A DNA stretch of 5,580 nucleotides from Prolixibacteraceae bacterium (GTDB taxonomy: Bacteria > Bacteroidota > Bacteroidia > Bacteroidales > Prolixibacteraceae), in contig JAFGGF010000157.1 in the NCBI GenBank assembly GCA_016930735.1, positions 1 through 5,580 of the forward strand. Direction: 5' to 3'. This document shows positions 1 to 5,206 of this stretch, in pieces (the stretch's first letter is position 1; each line of letters starts with the position of its first letter). The notes beneath the pieces are model-generated. The model saw only the letters and a program-made list of their open reading frames with translations. It was not told the DNA's origin and did no database searches. A program made the position numbers and the translations under genes.

Positions 1-153
1 ACTAACCACTATTTTACGTGTGATAAAATGTGATAACCAGGCAATTACAATTATTATGGCCAAAACAACAAGAGCCGCAATTGGTTTTGCCAAAAAATCC
101 AACGATTCACTTCTTCTGAAAAGCTCTAAAAAAAACAGGTATACCGACTTCAT
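1..153 (-). CDS. N-terminus of probable MscS-family mechanosensitive channel (partial)
   Basis: An open frame reads from an ATG at 153 down to the window edge, giving 51 codons without a stop; the 3' part lies outside. The peptide begins MKSVYLFFLELF, continues with a polar stretch (RRSESLDFLAKP, about residues 13-24), and then has a strong hydrophobic helix at about residues 25-44 followed by basic HFITRK. A short amphipathic lead, one helix and a basic end resemble the start of YbdG/MscS-like channels in Bacteroidota, which open under membrane tension and release solutes. That family call rests on resemblance of the N-terminus only, since the diagnostic pore helix is not in the window. It is divergent from the M64 peptidase gene with 46 bp between the two starts. 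The coding frame is fairly certain; the product is tentative and could be another inner-membrane protein. Confidence 0.55.
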   Translation of the reverse strand, partial: MKSVYLFFLELFRRSESLDFLAKPIAALVVLAIIIVIAWLSHFITRKIVVS

Positions 154-199
154 TCTCTAATTAATTTTACATCTTTAAAAATACAAAAATGATGATGAT

Positions 200-1474
200 A
201 TGAAACTGAAAATCTTTCTAATATTATTTACATTACCTTTATTCCTTAAGGCTCAGATCGATTACAACCAGTATTTTAAAAACAGTACTCTCAGGTTCGA
301 TTTCCTTTTGGGTGGAAATCAAAAAAATGTTGTTGTTTATCCGGAACAAATAAAGGCCGAGCCACATTGGGCAGGTACAAAAACAAACCTGACCGATCCT
401 TTTAATTATGGATCGTACCGTTATCGTGTTTTTGACTCTGAATCAGATATCCTCATATTTTCCAAAGGATTTTGCACATTATTCCAGGAATGGCAAACAA
501 CTGCCGAAGCAAAAACAACAAACAAAACATATTACCAGGCTGTGTTTTTCCCCTTTCCAAAAAACAAGGTGAAACTTTTAATCGATGCCCGCCAGTGGGA
601 TGGAAGTTTTAAAGAGATATTTCAGACTGAAATTGACCCGAAAGACTATTTCATTAACAGGGAGGAACCTGAAAAATTTGAATTTGAGAAGATTATTGAC
701 AATGGTAAACCGGAAAACAAAGTTGACATTGCAATTTTGGCCGAAGGTTATACTGAGTACGAAATGGACGATTTTATTGAAGATGCGCGGCGTTTAATAA
801 ATTTATTATTTGAAGTTACACCTTTCAAAGAGGAAAAAAACAGTTTCAATGTTTATGCTGTAAAAACACCCTCAATGGAATCGGGGACTGACATACCCGG
901 AGAGCATATTTATAAAAACACGGCCTTCAACTCTTCTTATTATACATTCGACCTTGACCGTTATCTTACAACATCGGATTTAAAAAATATTTATGAAGCC
1001 GCAGCCGAAGTTCCATGGGACCAGATTTACATTCTGGTAAACTCTGAACGTTACGGAGGTGGTGGTGTTTACAACCTGATAACTGTTTGCACTTCGGGCC
1101 ATGAACTATCACCTAAAGTATTTGTGCATGAATTCGGGCATGGATTTGCCGGGTTGGCTGATGAATATTACAGCTCAGCGGTTGCTTACGAAGATTTTTA
1201 CAACACTGAAATTGAACCATGGGAGCCAAACCTGACAACCCTGGTTAATTTCGATTCGAAATGGAAAAACCTGGTTACTGATTCAATCCCGGTACCCACT
1301 CCGCGTAAAAACAGGTATAAAAATTCTGTCGGTGTTTTTGAAGGGGGTGGTTATATGGAAAAAGGGATTTACAGCCCAATGATGGACTGCCGGATGAAAA
1401 GCAACGAAACAGACGATTTTTGCCCTGCCTGTAAAAATGCAATTATTAAGATGATTGAATATTATACAAAATAA
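200..1474 (+). CDS. Secreted M64 family (IgA-peptidase-like) zinc metallopeptidase
   Basis: This is a 424-residue exported peptidase. A Sec signal peptide covers residues 1-18 (MKLKIFLILFTLPLFLKA, cleavage probably before Q19), with no lipobox, so a soluble periplasmic or secreted protein is expected. Residues about 20-150 fit the beta-rich M64 N-terminal domain, and about 170-424 the catalytic domain. The zinc site is HEFGH at 310-314 within HEFGHGFAGLADEYY: H310 and H314 are ligands, E311 the catalytic base, and D321 the probable third ligand. Other family marks are the glycine-rich NSERYGGGGVYN (281-292) and the C-terminal block with C396, C408 and C411. M64 is named for a clostridial IgA protease, but the substrates of Bacteroidota members are mostly unknown, so IgA cleavage should not be assumed. 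The ATG at 200 is chosen because the signal peptide starts there; upstream ATGs at 189, 192 and 195 are out of frame. The gene is monocistronic and ends in a hairpin terminator. Confidence 0.93.
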   Translation: MKLKIFLILFTLPLFLKAQIDYNQYFKNSTLRFDFLLGGNQKNVVVYPEQIKAEPHWAGTKTNLTDPFNYGSYRYRVFDSESDILIFSKGFCTLFQEWQTTAEAKTTNKTYYQAVFFPFPKNKVKLLIDARQWDGSFKEIFQTEIDPKDYFINREEPEKFEFEKIIDNGKPENKVDIAILAEGYTEYEMDDFIEDARRLINLLFEVTPFKEEKNSFNVYAVKTPSMESGTDIPGEHIYKNTAFNSSYYTFDLDRYLTTSDLKNIYEAAAEVPWDQIYILVNSERYGGGGVYNLITVCTSGHELSPKVFVHEFGHGFAGLADEYYSSAVAYEDFYNTEIEPWEPNLTTLVNFDSKWKNLVTDSIPVPTPRKNRYKNSVGVFEGGGYMEKGIYSPMMDCRMKSNETDDFCPACKNAIIKMIEYYTK

Positions 1475-1505
1475 TAAAGCCGGTATTATTACCGGCTTTA
1501 TTATT
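1470..1505. terminator. Bidirectional rho-independent terminator between convergent genes
   Basis: A perfect 16-bp inverted repeat has arms at 1470-1485 and 1490-1505 and a 4-nt loop TTAT. The inner GCCGGTA/TACCGGC forms the stable core, and the outer AATAATAAA/TTTATTATT supplies an A-tract and U-tract in both directions. It can therefore end the M64 transcript on plus and the DUF6249 transcript on minus. The left arm includes the M64 stop codon at 1472-1474, and the hairpin lies about 20 bp beyond the DUF6249 stop. Confidence 0.88.
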
Positions 1506-1524
1506 CAAGTACACCTTACCTTAC

Positions 1525-1854
1525 CTATTTTTCTTTCATTTTGGATAAAACAATATATGCTATAATCAAACCAACACCTCCGGCAAATAAGATGGCTGTA
1601 AAGAAAGCAACAACTTCATCGATAACTGCACCAAGTGCATAACCTCCGATAACACCTGCTGCCAGGCTGATCAGAAAGATGCCCCATTTAACAAGATTGA
1701 GCCTTGATTCTTTAGGATCAATTTTAAAAATATTGGCATCAACGCCTTTTTCTACCAAAGCCAGCCTTTCTTTCGAGCGTGTTGTATAATATACATAAAG
1801 AATGGCAAAAATGGCTAAGAAGAACGAAACCGGTACTAAAACTCCTGCTAACAT
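1525..1854 (-). CDS. DUF6249 family small membrane protein
   Basis: This 109-residue integral membrane protein has three predicted helices: about 4-23, 55-77 and 83-103. Between the first two lies a conserved-looking cytoplasmic segment, TTRSKERLALVEKGVDANIF (24-43), which is the hallmark of the DUF6249 proteins of Bacteroidota. The function of the family is unknown. Such genes are often found near ECF sigma factors; here the gene is divergent from one, and a matching ECF-type promoter (1896-1923) lies in front of it. It is therefore inferred to be a target, and perhaps a sensor or modulator, of that sigma system. The start at 1854 is the only ATG placed before the first helix, and the leader is A/T-rich without a Shine-Dalgarno site. 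The gene is convergent with the peptidase gene and shares its terminator. Confidence 0.82.
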   Translation of the reverse strand: MLAGVLVPVSFFLAIFAILYVYYTTRSKERLALVEKGVDANIFKIDPKESRLNLVKWGIFLISLAAGVIGGYALGAVIDEVVAFFTAILFAGGVGLIIAYIVLSKMKEK

Positions 1855-1895
1855 GACTTTAATTTTTAAGTGAATATTTTTAATTTTCTGAACTT

Positions 1896-1923
1896 ATGAC
1901 GCAGGCTTAATAAGGTGGTTACA
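1896..1923 (-). promoter_or_regulatory. ECF-type promoter for the DUF6249 gene
   Basis: Read on the minus strand, a -35-like TGTAACC (1923-1917, within TTGTAACC) is followed after 15 nt by CGTCAT (1901-1896). ECF sigma factors commonly recognise an AAC-containing -35 box and a CGTC-containing -10 box about 16 nt apart. The same two boxes with the same spacer precede the divergent sigma gene. Transcription would begin near 1885-1890, giving a leader of roughly 30-35 nt before the ATG at 1854. Assignment is from sequence only. Confidence 0.6.
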
Positions 1924-2042
1924 AATTATTTTTTGATTAATGAAATTATTTATGATTATAACCAGGCAGGTTACAAAAATTTCATACAAATATCATTTGG
2001 TTTTGATATATAATATTAAAATATCGTAAAAATTTCTGAACT

Positions 2043-2070
2043 TGTAACCCGAGTGGTTTTACTACGTCTA
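2043..2070 (+). promoter_or_regulatory. ECF-type, probably autoregulatory promoter of the sigma operon
   Basis: TGTAACC (2043-2049) is followed after a 15-nt spacer by CGTCTA (2065-2070), and the sequence then continues AAAAGGCACATGG. This is the general ECF layout (AAC, about 16 nt, CGTC) and matches the promoter before the DUF6249 gene. Since ECF factors often transcribe their own operon, autoregulation is inferred. With the -10 box ending 9 nt before the sigma ATG at 2079, the transcript would start only about 0-3 nt upstream of that codon. Confidence 0.6.
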
Positions 2071-2078
2071 AAAGGCAC

Positions 2079-2645
2079 ATGGAGCAACACGACGATCTAT
2101 ATTATATAGAAAAAGTGAAGAGTGGGCTAACAAACCATTTCTCTTATATCGTTGAAAATTATAAAGATGTTGTATTCTCCATTGCTTTGAAAGTTCTTAA
2201 AAATCGTGATGAGGCTGAGGAAATGGCTCAGGAGGTTTTTATCAAAGTATATCATTCGCTTGATAAATTCCGGGGCAGTTCGAAATTTTCAACCTGGCTT
2301 TACAGTGTAACCTATAATCATTGTATTTCGCAGGTAAGAAAAAAGAAATATGATATAAGGTCCCTGGAAAATGTACAGATTGCTGATGAAGACGATGATT
2401 TCAATTTCGATGGATTCAGTGAAGAAGAACGGAGGGAAATACTGGAATCAGCTTTAAAAAAGTTGCCTGAAGATGATTATACACTGGTCATTTTGTATTA
2501 TTACGAAGACCAGACAATCGAGGAACTGGCCAGGGTTGCCAAACTCTCGGTCAGCAATACAAAGGTAAAATTGTTCAGGGCTAGGAAAAAACTGCATATT
2601 ATTTTAAATGAAATGTTAAAAGAAGAAATAGATTCGCTGTTATGA
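2079..2645 (+). CDS. ECF (group 4) RNA polymerase sigma factor
   Basis: This 188-residue sigma-70 family protein recruits RNA polymerase to a specific promoter class. Region 2 covers about residues 20-90, with RDEAEEMAQEVFIKVYHSL (43-61) and the -10-reading FSTWLYSVTYNHC (70-82). A very acidic linker follows (DEDDDF at 103-108). Region 4 covers about 120-175; its helix-turn-helix includes TIEELARVAKLSVSNTKVKL (146-165), which reads the -35 box. Length and order are normal for ECF factors, and no region 3 or C-terminal extension is present. The ATG at 2079 is preferred because the lead-in DLYYIEKVKSG is the usual start of region 2, although the promoter lies almost on top of it. The TGA stop overlaps the next ATG (ATGA, 2642-2645), implying coupled translation. 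The ECF class is certain; the stress it answers is not visible here. Confidence 0.95.
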   Translation: MEQHDDLYYIEKVKSGLTNHFSYIVENYKDVVFSIALKVLKNRDEAEEMAQEVFIKVYHSLDKFRGSSKFSTWLYSVTYNHCISQVRKKKYDIRSLENVQIADEDDDFNFDGFSEEERREILESALKKLPEDDYTLVILYYYEDQTIEELARVAKLSVSNTKVKLFRARKKLHIILNEMLKEEIDSLL

Positions 2646-3046
2646 AAGAGATTAATAATGATATGGAATTGAAAAAACTGGTAAAGGAAACCAGGCTGGA
2701 AAAACCGGGTAATGATTTTACATTAAAGGTTATGAACCGGATTTTCGATGAAGAAACAGCCAAAATCCTGAATAAAGGAATTAAAGTCCTTGGAAAAAAT
2801 TTCTGGGTTTTTGTGTTACTTTTTGTTGCGCTTGGAATTACCATGATCATTCTTTCGGCTACAGGTGTGATCAGTGGAGATTCCTCAACTCTTTTACCGG
2901 AAGCAAGTAAAACAATCACCCGGGAATACCAGACTATATTCGAAAAAATTGGGAAAGTGCCTTTGAGTATCGGGGCAATTTTAACAGCATCATCAATTCT
3001 GTTACTGATAGAACGGTTTATGTCGAAAAAGAATTTATTTAGTTAG
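2642..3046 (+). CDS. Two-helix membrane protein, candidate anti-sigma factor
   Basis: I recognise no named family. The 134-residue product has a charged N-terminal segment of about 50 residues (KKLVKETRLEKPGNDFTLKVMNRIF at about 11-35 is its core), a transmembrane helix at about 54-75, a polar stretch of about 30 residues, a second helix at about 105-124, and a basic tail, RFMSKKN. Both ends are predicted to be cytoplasmic. The start codon overlaps the sigma stop by 4 bp, so the two proteins are probably made in matched amounts. A cytoplasmic N-terminus that could bind a sigma factor, joined to a membrane anchor, suggests an anti-sigma factor. It has no zinc-binding HxxxCxxC motif, so it is not a standard ZAS-type anti-sigma, and it lacks the long periplasmic part of FecR proteins. 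It could instead be an unrelated membrane protein co-produced with the sigma. Convergent with the lipoprotein gene, with 41 bp between stops. Confidence 0.7.
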   Translation: MKEINNDMELKKLVKETRLEKPGNDFTLKVMNRIFDEETAKILNKGIKVLGKNFWVFVLLFVALGITMIILSATGVISGDSSTLLPEASKTITREYQTIFEKIGKVPLSIGAILTASSILLLIERFMSKKNLFS

Positions 3047-3087
3047 AATCAGTTTTTAAAAATACAAACTTCATATTGGGTATTCTT

Positions 3088-4974
3088 CTAATTTAATGCC
3101 AGTATCTTTAAAGCCCAGTCCGATTCGCAGATATTTCCACCGTCCGGAAATTTGCGTAAAATAATTTTACCATTTTCATCTGATTTCGTTTTTGAAGAAT
3201 TTTTCCATTCTCCCGAAACCGGTGCAAACCACTTTATTTCATATTCTGATTCAGGTTTGAAACCATTTAGTTCAGGCATAATCGATTGATTCTCAAAATA
3301 AAGCAATGCAAAATCTTTTTCTTTTGTCCGCATCATATATGCCCAGCCATCCAGCCCGGATTCGGGTGCACCCGGAGCTTTCTGTGGATTCAGGTCGTTA
3401 TGCGCCGGAATAAGTTCCTGATATTTTGCACCTTCCGACAATATAAATTCTTTTAAATGTTTCATGTAATTTGCCGACTCATATTTTAATGCCTCCCAAA
3501 AATGAGGGCGCATTCCTTCAGGTTCGCCCGTAGTTGTGATATCGTAGGCAGCTGTTCCATGAACATGCCCTGACAAACCTCCTGATAAAACCGAACCGTA
3601 CATTTGTGCACGTGAAAAATAATTGTCTCTTTCTGAATTTGCAGGAGGACGCTCTCCACCGGGCATATTTATTTCATGATTCCATCCTGTATAGTAAGGT
3701 TCAAAATTTATAGCCGGGTAAGGCGGTTCAAGGTTAAAAAGTGTATCAAGTGATTTTGAAACCCTGTGGTCACGAGGTTTATTACCAACACTGTGCATGG
3801 TCAGCCAGGGGCAATCATCACCATGACCGAATTGCGGATAGGTTGAATTATTGATCAGAGTTGTATGCATTTGCCCAAAAGGCATCGGTCCGTATTTATT
3901 TAAATGATAGGTTAGAGCTTCATTGAATTCATCAGCCGTAAGGCTATAATTCTTTGGAATCCAATCGAGGTGGATGCCGCTAAAAAGTATATTGTAAGCT
4001 CCGTACCTTGAAATCAGGTATTGTACATACCTGGAATACGATTCATTAAAATCGAAATATGCTTTCCATGTTGGCCCCATATCACGGCGGACAGTTTCAA
4101 TCAGTGGTACAAATCCCTGATCCGACAAATACTGCATTTTTTTATCGAGGCTTTGAAAATATTCAGGAATAATCCGGTCAAAATCAGCTACACCCGGGTG
4201 TTCTTCCGACATGTGGAATGGTCTGTTCCCGTATTCATCGCGCATATCTTTTGCAGTCACCTGGTTTTCTCCAACCGGATAATCAAATTTCTCCCAGGCA
4301 TTCCTCACAAAAATCCCTTCTTCATTTGCATAGGTATTGGCATTACCATCAACCTCCCAGTTAGGGAAGCTGGCAATCATACTCACCGAATTAAATCCCT
4401 GGTTTTTTCTGAAGTTTACTGCGTCTTCAAATCCGATCCCGGGGCCGGGTATATAATCATCGGAAACAAATGTATTTCTGAATGGCAGCCTCCATGTAGT
4501 TCCTGCAAGCCATGTATCGCCGACCATAAAAAAAGGTGTGCCATCGGCATATTGTAAGGCATGGCCGTTTTCCGATGCCCTGACAAACCCTCTTCTGTTT
4601 GGATTTTTATCCAAATCTTTTTCAGTCCAGGAAAAAACCTCAAATTCGCCGGTTTTATTATTTAGCCCTTTATCAGCAATCTGATTCGAACCCGATTTCC
4701 ATTTCCAAGTCCCCGGCACCGTAGCGCTAATCCTGACTTTAAAAATATTGCCTCCATCCCAAAATCCATAAACTCTTTTTGAAAAGCAGGGACCTTCCAG
4801 TTCAACCCAACAGGTAACATCTGAATAAGGATTATTATAAACGTTCTCCGCATTTAATACAATTTCCTGCATTTCCCAGGGATGGATTTTCCTTTTTTTT
4901 TGTAATGAATTACATGAAATAAGAAACGCAAAAATCACAGGAATGATAAACAAGCTTCGTTTTATAAAATTCAT
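3088..4974 (-). CDS. DUF5060/DUF4038 lipoprotein, probable glycoside hydrolase
   Basis: This is a 628-residue lipoprotein with signal MNFIKRSLFIIPVIFAFLIS and lipobox LIS-C at C21. It has no acidic cluster after the cysteine, so surface display is not indicated. Residues about 34-115 fit the Ig-like DUF5060 domain (YGFWDGGNIFKVRISATVPG around 69-88). Residues about 128-510 fit a DUF4038-type TIM barrel, opening with GHALQYADGTPFFMVGDTWL (137-156). Candidate active-site acids are D337 (GIHLDW), E293 (PLIETVRRD) and E425 (INFEPYY), by position in the barrel. About 545-625 is a beta domain like those following DUF4038. DUF4038 contains the GH140 apiosidases of pectin (rhamnogalacturonan II) breakdown, but many members have other or unknown substrates; activity on a branched plant or algal glycan is inference. 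No SusC/SusD partner is present in the window. The ATG at 4974 opens the lipoprotein signal directly. Confidence 0.85.
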   Translation of the reverse strand: MNFIKRSLFIIPVIFAFLISCNSLQKKRKIHPWEMQEIVLNAENVYNNPYSDVTCWVELEGPCFSKRVYGFWDGGNIFKVRISATVPGTWKWKSGSNQIADKGLNNKTGEFEVFSWTEKDLDKNPNRRGFVRASENGHALQYADGTPFFMVGDTWLAGTTWRLPFRNTFVSDDYIPGPGIGFEDAVNFRKNQGFNSVSMIASFPNWEVDGNANTYANEEGIFVRNAWEKFDYPVGENQVTAKDMRDEYGNRPFHMSEEHPGVADFDRIIPEYFQSLDKKMQYLSDQGFVPLIETVRRDMGPTWKAYFDFNESYSRYVQYLISRYGAYNILFSGIHLDWIPKNYSLTADEFNEALTYHLNKYGPMPFGQMHTTLINNSTYPQFGHGDDCPWLTMHSVGNKPRDHRVSKSLDTLFNLEPPYPAINFEPYYTGWNHEINMPGGERPPANSERDNYFSRAQMYGSVLSGGLSGHVHGTAAYDITTTGEPEGMRPHFWEALKYESANYMKHLKEFILSEGAKYQELIPAHNDLNPQKAPGAPESGLDGWAYMMRTKEKDFALLYFENQSIMPELNGFKPESEYEIKWFAPVSGEWKNSSKTKSDENGKIILRKFPDGGNICESDWALKILALN

Positions 4975-4999
4975 CTTTTCAAATTACTGGTTCTTAAAA

Positions 5000-5007
5000 C
5001 AAATTTA
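5000..5007 (-). promoter_or_regulatory. Possible -7 box for the DUF5060/DUF4038 gene
   Basis: On the minus strand TAAATTTG matches the Bacteroidota housekeeping -7 consensus TAnnTTTG exactly and would place the transcript start about 20 nt before the ATG at 4974. No clear TTTG -33 box is present at the expected distance, so this is weak. Confidence 0.35.
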
Positions 5008-5062
5008 AAGATTATTGAATTATTCAGGGATAAAATTGTTTTAAAAAGGATTATGAATATCA

Positions 5063-5088
5063 TTGGTAAGCCAAACTGGTAATTTACC
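5063..5088. repeat. Adjacent small inverted repeats with GGTAA repeated
   Basis: TTGG-TAAG-CCAA (5063-5074) is followed by the odd-centred palindrome GGTAA-T-TTACC (5078-5088). GGTAA itself recurs at 5065-5069 and 5078-5082, 13 bp apart. In a divergent promoter region this could be an operator for either gene, but the arms are short enough to arise by chance. Confidence 0.3.
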
Positions 5089-5134
5089 CCCTGATTAATG
5101 ACAGTTTCACACCTCATTAACAATGTTTTAACAT

Positions 5135-5142
5135 TACATTTG
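5135..5142 (+). promoter_or_regulatory. Possible -7 box for the TIGR04076 gene
   Basis: TACATTTG matches the Bacteroidota -7 consensus TAnnTTTG exactly. Transcription would begin near 5147-5150, leaving a leader of about 55-60 nt that contains the dyad at 5150-5171. No convincing TTTG -33 box lies about 19 nt upstream. Confidence 0.35.
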
Positions 5143-5149
5143 AGATAAT

Positions 5150-5171
5150 AAGATCAAAAATATCTGATCTT
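5150..5171. repeat. Dyad AAGATCA-N8-TGATCTT in the TIGR04076 leader
   Basis: Seven-base perfect arms at 5150-5156 and 5165-5171 enclose an 8-nt AT-rich spacer. If the -7 box at 5135-5142 is used, the dyad covers the transcript start and the first bases of the mRNA. It could therefore be a repressor operator or a 5' stem-loop. There is no U-tract after it, so it is not a terminator. Confidence 0.4.
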
Positions 5172-5206
5172 GTCCGACGTAAAAGAATCAATAACCTTTT
5201 TAAATT

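Larger units (their letters stand above)
1855..2078. other. Divergent intergenic control region of the sigma module
   Basis: This 224-bp AT-rich gap contains no plausible gene. It holds the two oppositely directed ECF-type promoters, an additional lone TTGTAACC box on the minus strand at 1969-1976, and an 11-bp direct repeat, TTTCTGAACTT, at 1885-1895 and 2033-2043. Nothing else stands out in the middle (about 1980-2030) beyond AT-rich sequence. Confidence 0.6.
4975..5206. other. Divergent intergenic region with two short dyads
   Basis: This 232-bp gap between the lipoprotein start and the TIGR04076 start contains no plausible gene. It carries a -7-like box for each direction, a cluster of small inverted repeats at 5063-5088, and a dyad at 5150-5171. 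The remainder is AT-rich sequence in which I see no further structure. Confidence 0.5.

Noticed and set aside
310..330. M64 peptidase assigned as a true IgA protease
   Set aside because: The zinc motif proves the family, not the substrate; characterised IgA cleavage concerns a clostridial member only.
585..797. 70-codon open frame on the plus strand
   Set aside because: It is a shifted frame within the well-supported M64 peptidase.
1956..1976. ATAACCAGGCA shared with positions about 34-44
   Set aside because: The other copy lies inside coding sequence of the partial membrane protein and there is no further similarity, so coincidence is the simplest explanation.
2599..2919. 106-codon open frame on the minus strand
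   Set aside because: It is antisense to the sigma factor end and the overlapping membrane protein; it has no promoter or family resemblance and reads as a mirror of hydrophobic codons.
3051..3070. Possible terminator between the convergent genes at 3046 and 3088 (AGTTT...AAACT with TTTTTAAAAA)
   Set aside because: The arms are short and made almost only of A and T, with no GC core; too weak to call a terminator.
4021..4557. 178-codon open frame on the plus strand
   Set aside because: It lies wholly antisense inside the DUF5060/DUF4038 gene, whose domains are clearly coding, and its translation shows no domain or family likeness.
4416..4853. Two short minus-strand frames (75 and 63 codons)
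   Set aside because: Both are shifted-frame shadows within the 628-residue lipoprotein, whose frame is uninterrupted, so there is no frameshift to explain.
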